Source: an uncultured Calothrix sp.
GTDB taxonomy: Bacteria; Cyanobacteriota; Cyanobacteriia; Cyanobacteriales; Nostocaceae
Assembly: GCA_937884685.1 (NCBI GenBank)
Contig: CAKZYM010000700.1
Span: 1-6,730 of the forward strand
Length of the DNA: 6,730 nt
Reading direction: 5' to 3'
In this document: in pieces, positions 1 through 5,655 of the stretch
Position numbering within the stretch: position 1 is the stretch's first letter
Layout: every line of letters starts with the position of its first letter
Translations under genes and position numbers: made by a program
Notes under the pieces: generated by a model
Seen by the model: only the letters and a program-made list of their open reading frames with translations
Database searches by the model: none
Told to the model about the DNA's origin: nothing

Positions 1-195
1 ACTTCTATGTGCTGCAGCTTCTACTCTAGAATCCCAATCATCAATTAATTCTTTAATCGCTTCAAAGTTATCAAGGATATCTTTGATATTGTCCGCTACC
101 GCTACGGGAACCCTTACAACCTTAGTAGTACAGTTATACTTACCACCACCAGGTGTTCCAATTGGTCTTCCCGGTCTATCATATTTCTTTTTCAT
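1..195 (-). CDS. Small AT-hook-like DNA-binding protein, first copy (partial, C-terminus off the window)
   Basis: This is the N-terminal 65 residues of a paralogue of the complete gene at 6337-6603; the reading frame runs off the left edge. The ATG is at 193-195, and no Shine-Dalgarno sequence precedes it. The visible protein has a Lys-rich N-terminus, a PGRPIG segment resembling an AT-hook (residues 8-13), a Gly-rich turn, then a TKVVRVPVAVADNI strand-helix start of the kind seen in ribbon-helix-helix-like proteins. Compared with the second copy there are 16 base differences in 195 bp. Fourteen are at third codon positions, and only one changes the protein (Ala here, Asp in the other copy, residue 60). 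The gene is therefore under strong purifying selection and not a decaying fragment. A 21-bp palindrome lies 24 bp upstream of the start and suggests autoregulation. The exact function is unknown; a DNA-binding role is inferred. Confidence 0.8.
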   Translation of the reverse strand, partial: MKKKYDRPGRPIGTPGGGKYNCTTKVVRVPVAVADNIKDILDNFEAIKELIDDWDSRVEAAAHRS

Positions 196-219
196 TGAAG
201 TGCTTATTAAACTCTATAT

Positions 220-240
220 AATAAAGTGTAACACTTAATT
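220..240. promoter_or_regulatory. Operator-like 21-bp palindrome upstream of the first AT-hook-like gene
   Basis: Ten-base arms AATAAAGTGT and ACACTTAATT flank a central A, with one mismatch between the arms. The same site occurs at 6628-6648 upstream of the second gene copy, and as a perfect palindrome at 4514-4534 inside the ATPase gene. It sits 24 bp before the ATG at 195, where a repressor would cover the promoter. It is fully conserved between the two repeat copies while bases 219 and 243 just outside have changed. Binding by the adjacent gene product is inferred. Confidence 0.65.
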
Positions 241-244
241 ATAT

Positions 245-311
245 AATTGGTCAAACTATTAGCAGATAAGAAAAAAGGGTGTGAAGACACCCATTATTTG
301 TATGACCAATT
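245..311. repeat. AATTGGTCA / TGACCAATT inverted repeat bracketing the polymerase terminator
   Basis: The arms at 245-253 and 303-311 are perfect 9-bp complements, and 12 of 14 bases match when extended inward. They enclose the GGGTGT terminator hairpin, giving a nested dyad of about 67 bp. Both arms are invariant in the second copy (6653-6661 and 6711-6719). The role is unknown: an extended stem around the terminator, a protein site, or an element end are all possible. Confidence 0.6.
271..292 (-). terminator. Rho-independent terminator of the DNA polymerase gene
   Basis: Read on the minus strand, a GGGTGT/ACACCC stem with a 4-base CTTC loop is followed directly by six T. It lies about 35 bp past the polymerase stop codon. 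In the second repeat copy only the loop differs (base 285), so the stem is conserved. Confidence 0.88.
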
Positions 312-327
312 CGGTTGTAGTAAACGT

Positions 328-3273
328 TTATCTTTGAGGTGATTCATCACTATAAATATTTTCATATATATCATAGCCTAAATATCTTAATTCAAGCAAT
401 GTTTTTACTCGCTCTAAGCATTCAGATTCGCTATGTTTACGGTATTCTCTATAAGTATGTCTTTCTCTTTTATCTGAATTACTAAAGAAGTTTTTAGCAC
501 CGTTACGTATTAACTCATCAATCGTTTCTACCATTCGCTGATAATCTAATGTACCATCTTCATTGATAAAAAACATCTCATAAGACTGACCGTATTTTCT
601 TAAGTAACGACTATATTCTTGTTTCCAAGTTTTGTATTGGCTATATGTTTGAAATGTAAACTGACTTAAAGAGAATTCATGAAGTAAACCGCTTTGTTCT
701 ATGGTACATCCGGGATAAACATCTGTCTCTCGCCACTTCTCATAATGTTCCCTGTAACCATTAACTTTAAGTATGCGGTTTTTTATAAATACTCCACTAC
801 GCTCTACATTGTGAGGATTATATAAACCTGTTAGAAACTCTTTTGCTGGTTGGTAATTATCTGATAAAACTACTTCATTATCTTCTATTTTAGCTTCTAT
901 ATGTTTTTTCTTACTGTAGCTACGCATTGCGATTTTTATATCATCTCTATAGGAAAGTGAATAGTTTGCACTTCCGTGAAATGTTCCGGTGTCGTAAATA
1001 CCCTTTGCTTCAAATTCAAATTGACCAATTCTTATCTTACCGTATATATCTAATGTTGCTTCATGTAAGATATCTAATCCAGGGAATAGCCTAGCAAGGT
1101 GTGTCATTGCTTTTTTGATTAACCATTCCATTGAATCTTCATGGTTTAACTTGGTACGTTTATTGTTATCATCAAATATAATTAAACCGGGTTTGTTAAT
1201 ATCTTTTATATTATATAGTTGAATATCTTTAATTTTCTTAACTTCTATTTTATAAAATGTGTCTAATGGGGATAGTCGGTGATTATTATAATTTGTTTCT
1301 GAATATATACCGACAACCATTTCACCATTTATTCTTCTGTCCTTTCTCGGATATAAAACCTTATTTATATCAAACACACAACCATCTGTAATAGCCTGCC
1401 ATCCATGTAAACCTTTTTCCATACACCACGCTAACGACCTAGCACGCGCTGTTATATTATTACCAACTACTACATTACCAACTTTAAAGAAGGGAGATAC
1501 CATATCCCCGTATACTGTGTTAATACAAAGTTTATATAAATTATTTAAGGGTGTCTTCTTAGGGTGTTTCTTACGTTCTAACAGTAATGTATTTACAAAC
1601 ATCTCGCCTAGATTAATACCATACCAAGCATGACATTCATGTTCTATTGATATTTTTCTAGTGCTACGTCTGTACTTTCTTGCTTCTGTTGTATTCTCCC
1701 CTCTATGTCTTTTATGCTTTTCTTTTAAACGCTTAATACTATCTACCCTTTCCGATGCTGGATAGTACATTGCTGTTTTTATAAGTAAATTATCCAGTAG
1801 TTCTTTACGTTGTTTGACAGAAGCTATATTGTCTAACCACTGGATAAAATCATGAGTAATTATAGCATTATTAACCTCATTTGTTAATATTTTTATATCG
1901 CCTACGTTATCTACTTCCCACCATTGTTCGTTATATTCAAATTCTGTATCTGTAGGCATCTTACTAATATCTTTGGGAGGGAACCATGATATTAAATAAT
2001 CTTGCTTGCATTTTAATTCATAATCATCTTTTAAAGATACTCTTGCTTGCCATAATCCCGGTACTAACTCTTTACCGTATTTATTTAAAAACTGTCTTAA
2101 TGTTTGATATTTATTACGTTCTGATTTAATTGGATAATCAATAACTACTGGAATACCTAAAGGATAGGTTTGTACTCTTAATCCTTCCCCATAACATCCA
2201 GATATATCGATATCGCAAAGTACACCTTTTATATATGTGTCAACGGGTCTATTATTTCTACATCTACCACCGTCAACTTTAGCATTTAAACAAGCTGTAC
2301 TTGCTGTTTTTCTTTTTAACCAATCAGCACTTGCATACTTGCAGAAACGGCTAATAACGTCCTTATCATCAATCGGGACATCAAACAGTTTCTTAATAGA
2401 TGCTTCAATTATTTTAGATACTGTACTTCCAATGGTTAATTTTGATGGTTGAAAGTATTTTTCTAAATCTAAGGATTCATAAATTAACTTAAAGTTTTCC
2501 ATGTTTCCTAATAATGCTGTATGATTATATAAGTCGCCTAATGCGTAGTTGTCAAAGTCATCAGGTCGTTTTAAGTACATAACATCCATATGCGCTTTTT
2601 CTGCATTTGAAAAGTTATCTTTGTACTTTAATTCAACTCCTGAATTACTACAAAAACTCGCGTAATTTGCATTTCCATGCACTGCACAGGTGTCGTAGAT
2701 GTTTAATCTAACGCGAAATTTCCTACCGTTAATGGTTAGACACCATTTGGGCATTTCAATCCAGTTAAAGTACTGGTTTGAACATTGGGTGTAAGTTCTT
2801 AACCTACGTCCTTGCTCAATTCCCGAATTACTAGGATTAGTCACTAGCATTCGGACATCATCCCTGTATTCGCCTCTAAATAGCCTTAGAAGCTCGGCGA
2901 CTGCAAAAAAGGCATATATGTCAAATTGGAATATTGGCATATCTACATCGGGCTTCTGACCCCGAGTTAATTCAACTTTGTAGCCATGCTGTTCTAGGTA
3001 GTCGAGCATGGCTACATTGTGTTTAAGTACTTGGTGTCTTGGTTGTGGGTTATCCGGATGTGCGAATATTACACCTTTCTCCTCACTAATACCCCTTACC
3101 TGAATGGTTAGCGTAGTACATTTGAACTCTTCTTCACCATCTAGCAATTCGTTGTGTGTATATTCGGTATCCAATTCGAGCGGACAGTAAATGTAGTCTT
3201 CTTGTAATACATTTACGGGGTTGTGATAAATGTAATCGTTCGAGTGTGAGTAAAAAATTTTTGATGTGGTCAT
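328..3273 (-). CDS. Family B DNA polymerase with 3'-5' exonuclease domain (probable element replicase)
   Basis: This 981-residue protein (ATG at 3271-3273) carries the polymerase B order of motifs. The exonuclease part shows ExoI D35-T-E37, a probable ExoII Asp118 in IFQFD, and ExoIII Y243-x3-D247. A DGGR segment (334-337) fills the YxGG linker position. Palm motif A is DISGCYG with Asp356, motif B is KLCINTVYG (581-589), and motif C is ITDG with Asp630. The first Asp of the usual DTD is Ile628, but the metal-binding second Asp remains. About 220 residues separate motifs A and B, including a strongly basic stretch near 514-541, which leaves room for a TPR1-like insertion. Motifs B and C are only about 40 residues apart, leaving no room for a TPR2 insertion. 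The thumb KxY lysine position appears to be Ala (SANY, near 768-771), and about 190 C-terminal residues are unassigned. A TTG at 3289-3291 would add six residues; the ATG is preferred, and neither start has a clear ribosome site. Protein-primed, self-primed and hairpin-primed replication are all open; no terminal protein gene is recognised. Confidence 0.9.
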   Translation of the reverse strand: MTTSKIFYSHSNDYIYHNPVNVLQEDYIYCPLELDTEYTHNELLDGEEEFKCTTLTIQVRGISEEKGVIFAHPDNPQPRHQVLKHNVAMLDYLEQHGYKVELTRGQKPDVDMPIFQFDIYAFFAVAELLRLFRGEYRDDVRMLVTNPSNSGIEQGRRLRTYTQCSNQYFNWIEMPKWCLTINGRKFRVRLNIYDTCAVHGNANYASFCSNSGVELKYKDNFSNAEKAHMDVMYLKRPDDFDNYALGDLYNHTALLGNMENFKLIYESLDLEKYFQPSKLTIGSTVSKIIEASIKKLFDVPIDDKDVISRFCKYASADWLKRKTASTACLNAKVDGGRCRNNRPVDTYIKGVLCDIDISGCYGEGLRVQTYPLGIPVVIDYPIKSERNKYQTLRQFLNKYGKELVPGLWQARVSLKDDYELKCKQDYLISWFPPKDISKMPTDTEFEYNEQWWEVDNVGDIKILTNEVNNAIITHDFIQWLDNIASVKQRKELLDNLLIKTAMYYPASERVDSIKRLKEKHKRHRGENTTEARKYRRSTRKISIEHECHAWYGINLGEMFVNTLLLERKKHPKKTPLNNLYKLCINTVYGDMVSPFFKVGNVVVGNNITARARSLAWCMEKGLHGWQAITDGCVFDINKVLYPRKDRRINGEMVVGIYSETNYNNHRLSPLDTFYKIEVKKIKDIQLYNIKDINKPGLIIFDDNNKRTKLNHEDSMEWLIKKAMTHLARLFPGLDILHEATLDIYGKIRIGQFEFEAKGIYDTGTFHGSANYSLSYRDDIKIAMRSYSKKKHIEAKIEDNEVVLSDNYQPAKEFLTGLYNPHNVERSGVFIKNRILKVNGYREHYEKWRETDVYPGCTIEQSGLLHEFSLSQFTFQTYSQYKTWKQEYSRYLRKYGQSYEMFFINEDGTLDYQRMVETIDELIRNGAKNFFSNSDKRERHTYREYRKHSESECLERVKTLLELRYLGYDIYENIYSDESPQR

Positions 3274-3374
3274 ACAACTTATCTGTTGCAAATATCCGTT
3301 TACATGTAGAGATATGTAACTAAAAATGGTTTTTCTATGTGTGATTTAAAATTCATTAGTACAAAAAACCTATA

Positions 3375-3404
3375 CTAAAAACCTCTTTTTTCAAAGGTTT
3401 TTAG
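3375..3404. repeat. Hairpin with 10-bp arms upstream of the polymerase
   Basis: The arms CTAAAAACCT and AGGTTTTTAG are perfect complements around a T-rich 10-base loop. They are flanked by further AGGTTT repeats (about 3403 and 3423) that can pair in alternative registers. It could be a weak terminator or part of an origin. The stem is GC-poor, so its stability as RNA would be modest. Confidence 0.5.
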
Positions 3405-3488
3405 GTTTTATTAATGGTTTACTAGGTTTATTTACTTAATTATTTAAACCAAAATAGAAACTATTAAAAAATAAAGATTGAAGATTGT

Positions 3489-3529
3489 TATTTCCGGTTT
3501 TATCTTCTCTAGTGGTAAAACCGGAAATA
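3489..3529. repeat. Strong hairpin with 14-bp perfect arms
   Basis: The arms TATTTCCGGTTTTA (3489-3502) and TAAAACCGGAAATA (3516-3529) match perfectly. The stem continues inward with a G-T pair and a G-C pair to a 9-base loop. It is the strongest dyad in the window, and no T-run follows directly on either strand, so it is not a simple terminator. A replication-origin hairpin or a structured RNA element are the likely roles. Confidence 0.65.
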
Positions 3530-3570
3530 GTACATGTATACGCAATGATGTGTTTTTTATCTTCACTTGT

Positions 3571-3630
3571 GTAATACAAACCGAATAATGCATGTTTGTA
3601 TAATTCATTCGCGTAATACAGGTAATACAT
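3571..3630 (+). repeat. GTAATAC iterons upstream of the polymerase
   Basis: There is one 9-mer at 3571-3579 and a directly abutting pair at 3613-3621 and 3622-3630, all beginning GTAATACA. A further GTAATACA lies at 3204 inside the polymerase 5' end. The same 7-base core at 9-bp spacing recurs upstream of the ribbon-helix-helix gene (5978-6075), so a shared binding protein is likely. Confidence 0.5.
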
Positions 3631-3660
3631 GATGTCTCAATCACCATTAGACTGCTTTTA

Positions 3661-3676
3661 CGGGCATATATGCCCG
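3661..3676. repeat. Perfect 16-bp palindrome
   Basis: CGGGCATA is followed immediately by its reverse complement TATGCCCG, with no spacer. A 4-bp outer pairing (GACT near 3650, AGTC near 3681) could extend it. It is the most GC-rich dyad in the gene-free stretch. It could be a dimeric protein site or a cruciform; its function is unknown. Confidence 0.55.
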
Positions 3677-3727
3677 CATAGTCAACAGTGACTCAACAAC
3701 GCTTCTAGACCGAGTTGTGGGAGTTAT

Positions 3728-3754
3728 CAAAATACTACAGTTTTTAGTATTTTG
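3728..3754. repeat. Hairpin with 10-bp perfect arms
   Basis: The arms CAAAATACTA (3728-3737) and TAGTATTTTG (3745-3754) enclose a 7-base loop, CAGTTTT. It sits about 135 bp downstream (in minus-strand transcription) of the 75-aa gene stop, so it might act in termination, but no T-run follows the stem. It may instead be part of the origin structure. Confidence 0.5.
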
Positions 3755-3890
3755 TGCTACCAATACGATGTCCGACTCAAACAATGGTTTTTTCGATGCT
3801 ACACATCATCTCAGATTGTGGTCATATTTGGTAACAAGGTTTCTTCGATACTAGGGCCAAAGAAATAAGGACGATATAAAAGCTTTGTTT

Positions 3891-4118
3891 TTAAGGTGTT
3901 TCACGCAAGCGTTTGAGATGAAAATCCAACTCCTCAAAATGTGTTTCAGTTGACGTTAGGTAAAGTTCAGCTACCAACTGGATGCGTTCGCAGTTTTCTA
4001 CCGTGAATGTATCGCTAACCTCAATCACAATTTTTAATAAATCTTGCATCTGCAAAATTTTATTCAAATAATCACTTGCAGTTAGAACCGATAACATTTC
4101 ATCTTGGCTTAATGACAT
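3891..4118 (-). CDS. Small acidic helical protein of unknown function (75 aa)
   Basis: I do not recognise this family. The protein looks largely alpha-helical, with heptad-like Leu/Ile spacing (VLTASDYLNKILQMQDLLKIV near residues 11-31) and a second amphipathic helix near residues 41-73 ending in HFEELDFHLKRLRE. It has no membrane segment or signal peptide. The ATG at 4116-4118 is chosen over an upstream TTG at 4125-4127; no clear ribosome site precedes either. It stands alone between the ATPase operon terminator and the gene-free region, in the same direction as the polymerase. A short adaptor or copy-control role would fit its size and position, but that is speculation. It could be spurious, though its amino-acid composition is that of a normal soluble protein. 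Confidence 0.6.
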   Translation of the reverse strand: MSLSQDEMLSVLTASDYLNKILQMQDLLKIVIEVSDTFTVENCERIQLVAELYLTSTETHFEELDFHLKRLRETP

Positions 4119-4162
4119 GATTCTCAATATTGTTGACTTTGATTCTCATTAAAAACGGGGCG

Positions 4163-4217
4163 ATTTTCCGTCAAAAATGGGGGGGTGAAAAAAAAGAGGG
4201 GTACTTTGACGGAAGAT
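4163..4217. repeat. Long hairpin with a purine-only core loop (G7 and A8 runs)
   Basis: The arms TTCCGTCAAA (4166-4175) and TTTGACGGAA (4205-4214) are perfect complements, and the stem extends outward to about 13 bp with one G-T pair. The 29-base loop contains seven consecutive G, then eight A, then GAGGGG. It lies in the 195-bp non-coding gap between the ATPase stop and the 75-aa gene start. No T-run follows the stem, so it is not a standard terminator. Confidence 0.55.
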
Positions 4218-4224
4218 TGAAAAT

Positions 4225-4288
4225 AAAAAATCCCCAAATTACAGTAGTTACAGCGGACGCTTTGGTGCAAAGCGGTTATATATGGGGA
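4225..4288 (-). terminator. Probable compound terminator of the ATPase operon
   Basis: On the minus strand, just after the ATPase stop codon, an outer TCCCCA/TGGGGA stem (4283-4288 with 4231-4236) encloses an inner CGCTTTG/CAAAGCG hairpin with a 3-base loop (4258-4274). The outer stem is followed at once by six T and further T-rich sequence. The stem is interrupted, so this call is less sure than the polymerase terminator. Confidence 0.5.
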
Positions 4289-4313
4289 AAAAGCAAAGCA
4301 CCACCCCAGTATT

Positions 4314-5504
4314 TCAAAGCGAGGTACGAGCATCCTTATTTCCATTACCCAATTCGCCCCGTTTTATTAGATTGAGCATTTCCCGCCCCTCACGGTACCT
4401 AGAACCGCTATAACCCAATACATCTTTGATAATTGCTGTATCCGACATTCCCGTGCCTTGGAGGGCTATTACAGCGTTGCTAACCGCTTCCAATCCGATT
4501 TCTGTATCCTCATAATTAAGTGTTACACTTAATTCTCTCTCCTCTATCGGTTGCTGTGTGGTAGTTTCAGCAGTTACCACGGGTTGAGAAACGCTCGGTA
4601 GCTGTGGCCGTTGTGTAACCGCTTTCATTTCCCGGTAGCTTGGTAACTTACACGGATGTTCATCTAACAAGCAATGTGACCTATCTTGACGTAACCAAGC
4701 TATTAACTCATCATTCTTTAACTGCTTTGCAAAACTAACCGCTTTCTTACCAAGTCGTAATTTAAAAAATGCCTCTTGTAAATCTGCTTTACCCTCTAAT
4801 CCCCATGCTGCTACTCTGTCATATTGAGATATTAAAACAGTAAACCTTAATGCCTTCCTACCGCGTCTGGCGTGACGGTCTAGCCATTCACTACTAACAT
4901 TTACTTTATTTACTAACTCTGGATACTCCTCACAAATAATTACTTTCTCTGTACCTACTATTCCGTTATCCCCTTTCTCTCTCCTAATTTGTAATTGGTT
5001 GGTTAAATCTTCTAAATCACCTACCATTGATTCATTTATTTCTTCCCAATTCTCTCCTTGTCCGATTACTTCTAACCCTTGCCAGTCAGTTGGTGTACCC
5101 TCACATTCATATACTTTGACGCTACCACCAACCGAATATGCAAGGTATTGTGCAACTGTTGATTTACCACTACCCATTTCCCCAATTATCATTACTTGTT
5201 TACCGTTGATTGCATCAACAATATCCGTAATTATTTCCCCGGTAAAATCAATTGCTTCTGCCGTGACATCAATTATATTTTGTCCGTAAGTACCTGCATA
5301 AGGTAATTGGTCATAAACTCGTATCAAATTACAAATTGATTGCCTTGACCATTTAAGTAAAGTACTTACTGTTAGAATGCTGTAATTTGTAGAGTCTACT
5401 ATAAATAGTAAACAGCTAAAAAATAACCTACCGCTACCCCACAGAATAAATCTACCAATATGACCGACTCGGGGTAGTTTTATCTGTATCCAATCTGCTA
5501 CCAT
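4314..5504 (-). CDS. FtsK/HerA-type P-loop motor ATPase with N-terminal membrane segment and C-terminal winged-helix-like domain
   Basis: The 396-residue protein has a hydrophobic N-terminal segment (about residues 18-36), a predicted linker, then Walker A GEMGSGKS (108-115). Walker B is KVIICEEYPEL (187-197) with Glu192/Glu193. Next come RHARRGRKALRF and a VLISQYDR strand with Gln227, the pattern seen in FtsK, VirD4 and HerA motors. Residues about 295-335 are a low-complexity linker. Residues about 338-385 (VLGYSGSRYREGREML) look like a helix-turn-helix of the kind found at the C-terminus of FtsK-like translocases. This order (membrane anchor, motor, DNA-reading domain) matches FtsK and the Streptomyces TraB conjugation pump, though it is shorter than typical FtsK. 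A role in moving or segregating double-stranded DNA is inferred. The ATG at 5502-5504 follows AAGG with an 8-base spacer, the best ribosome site in the window. The start overlaps the 65-aa gene by 53 bp. A perfect 21-bp palindrome is embedded in the linker codons. Viral packaging ATPase is the main alternative. Confidence 0.8.
   Translation of the reverse strand: MVADWIQIKLPRVGHIGRFILWGSGRLFFSCLLFIVDSTNYSILTVSTLLKWSRQSICNLIRVYDQLPYAGTYGQNIIDVTAEAIDFTGEIITDIVDAINGKQVMIIGEMGSGKSTVAQYLAYSVGGSVKVYECEGTPTDWQGLEVIGQGENWEEINESMVGDLEDLTNQLQIRREKGDNGIVGTEKVIICEEYPELVNKVNVSSEWLDRHARRGRKALRFTVLISQYDRVAAWGLEGKADLQEAFFKLRLGKKAVSFAKQLKNDELIAWLRQDRSHCLLDEHPCKLPSYREMKAVTQRPQLPSVSQPVVTAETTTQQPIEERELSVTLNYEDTEIGLEAVSNAVIALQGTGMSDTAIIKDVLGYSGSRYREGREMLNLIKRGELGNGNKDARTSL
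4514..4534. promoter_or_regulatory. Perfect 21-bp palindrome inside the ATPase gene, matching the upstream operators
   Basis: The arms AATTAAGTGT and ACACTTAATT flank a central T with no mismatches. On the minus strand it equals the site upstream of both AT-hook-like genes except at one base of one arm. It encodes about residues 324-330 of the ATPase, in the flexible linker, where protein sequence is least constrained. It may be a second operator, a transcription roadblock, or a centromere-like site. The role is inferred. Confidence 0.6.
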
Positions 5505-5649
5505 AATCTATACCTTTTTTAAAATTGTCAAAGTTTGATTCGCAGGTATGCAGTGTACGCTCCATACTTGCGATTTTTACTTGTAAATAAAGGGTTGTAG
5601 CGATTGCCGCTACTGCTAAAACAATCCAGTTATGCTGTGTACGCTGCAT
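5452..5649 (-). CDS. Small single-span membrane protein (65 aa)
   Basis: This short protein has a hydrophobic stretch, WIVLAVAAIATTLYLQV (residues 8-24), and a polar C-terminal tail with Lys, Asp and Ser/Thr. It starts six bases after the stop of the 105-aa gene and its last 53 bp overlap the ATPase start in another frame, so the three genes are almost surely co-transcribed. I do not recognise a family. Its place beside a membrane-anchored motor suggests a small partner or assembly factor for that ATPase. The protein has an internal echo: MQRTQHN at the start and MERTLHT at 29-35, from a 21-nt direct repeat. A start at Met29 would give a soluble 37-residue form lacking the membrane span. No Shine-Dalgarno sequence precedes either Met. 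Confidence 0.65.
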   Translation of the reverse strand: MQRTQHNWIVLAVAAIATTLYLQVKIASMERTLHTCESNFDNFKKGIDYGSRLDTDKTTPSRSYW

Positions 5650-5651
5650 AC
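5547..5651. repeat. 21-nt direct repeat within the 65-aa gene
   Basis: The units at 5547-5567 and 5631-5651 match at 19 of 21 bases and are 84 bp apart. Each unit has TATGC or similar at one end, a central GTAC and CATA at the other, so it is also partly dyad-symmetric. The second unit covers the start codon of the 65-aa gene. It may be a short coding duplication or a protein-binding site. Confidence 0.5.
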
Positions 5652-5655
5652 GCGA

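Larger units (their letters stand above)
1..322. repeat. Left copy of a diverged long direct repeat (period 6408 bp)
   Basis: These 322 bases align without gaps to 6409-6730 with 22 mismatches, by direct comparison. The repeat covers the 5' part of the AT-hook-like gene, its operator palindrome and the polymerase terminator, and stops only because the window does. Within the non-coding part the palindrome, the terminator stem and the AATTGGTCA inverted repeat are unchanged, while the six mismatches fall in spacers or the terminator loop. This pattern indicates two functional sister copies. Confidence 0.93.
3274..3890. other. Gene-free, dyad-rich region; candidate replication origin
   Basis: This 617-bp stretch upstream of the polymerase is the longest non-coding part of the unit. 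It holds four strong dyads (3375-3404, 3489-3529, 3661-3676, 3728-3754) and three GTAATACA 9-mers (3571, and a tandem pair at 3613 and 3622). The only open frames here are short, low-complexity AT-rich runs that cross the 14-bp hairpin, so I do not call a gene. No DnaA-box cluster or tRNA fold was recognised. The origin assignment is an inference from position and structure; it may also hold the polymerase promoter and a structured RNA. Confidence 0.5.

Noticed and set aside
213..254. Sigma-70 promoter for the AT-hook-like gene (TTGACC at 249-254 on the minus strand)
   Set aside because: At 16-18 bp spacing the matching -10 is poor, and a better TATTAT has no -35; one of its bases also differs in the second copy. 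I can support the operator but not exact promoter boxes.
2237..2452. Plus-strand open frame of 71 aa
   Set aside because: Lies fully antisense to the polymerase exonuclease-palm junction, whose motifs are clearly coding.
3436..3647. Two overlapping short minus-strand open frames (64 and 67 aa)
   Set aside because: Both are low-complexity (Tyr/Ile/Thr-rich from AT-rich DNA) and run through the 14-bp-arm hairpin and the iterons; no family resemblance and no ribosome site.
3640..3760. Possible tRNA or attachment site around the CGGGCATATATGCCCG palindrome
   Set aside because: No cloverleaf, anticodon loop or T-arm consensus could be drawn, and no integrase gene is present.
4157..4201. G-quadruplex made from the G4, G7 and G4 runs
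   Set aside because: Loops between G-runs are too long for a standard intramolecular quadruplex; the hairpin explains the region better.
4124..4375. Open frames on both strands across the ATPase 3' end and downstream gap
   Set aside because: They read through the G7/A8 hairpin loop and the compound terminator and overlap the ATPase coding end; composition looks like chance translation.
4999..5289. Plus-strand open frame of 96 aa
   Set aside because: Antisense to the Walker A region of the ATPase; Ser/Pro/Ile-rich shadow of the real gene.
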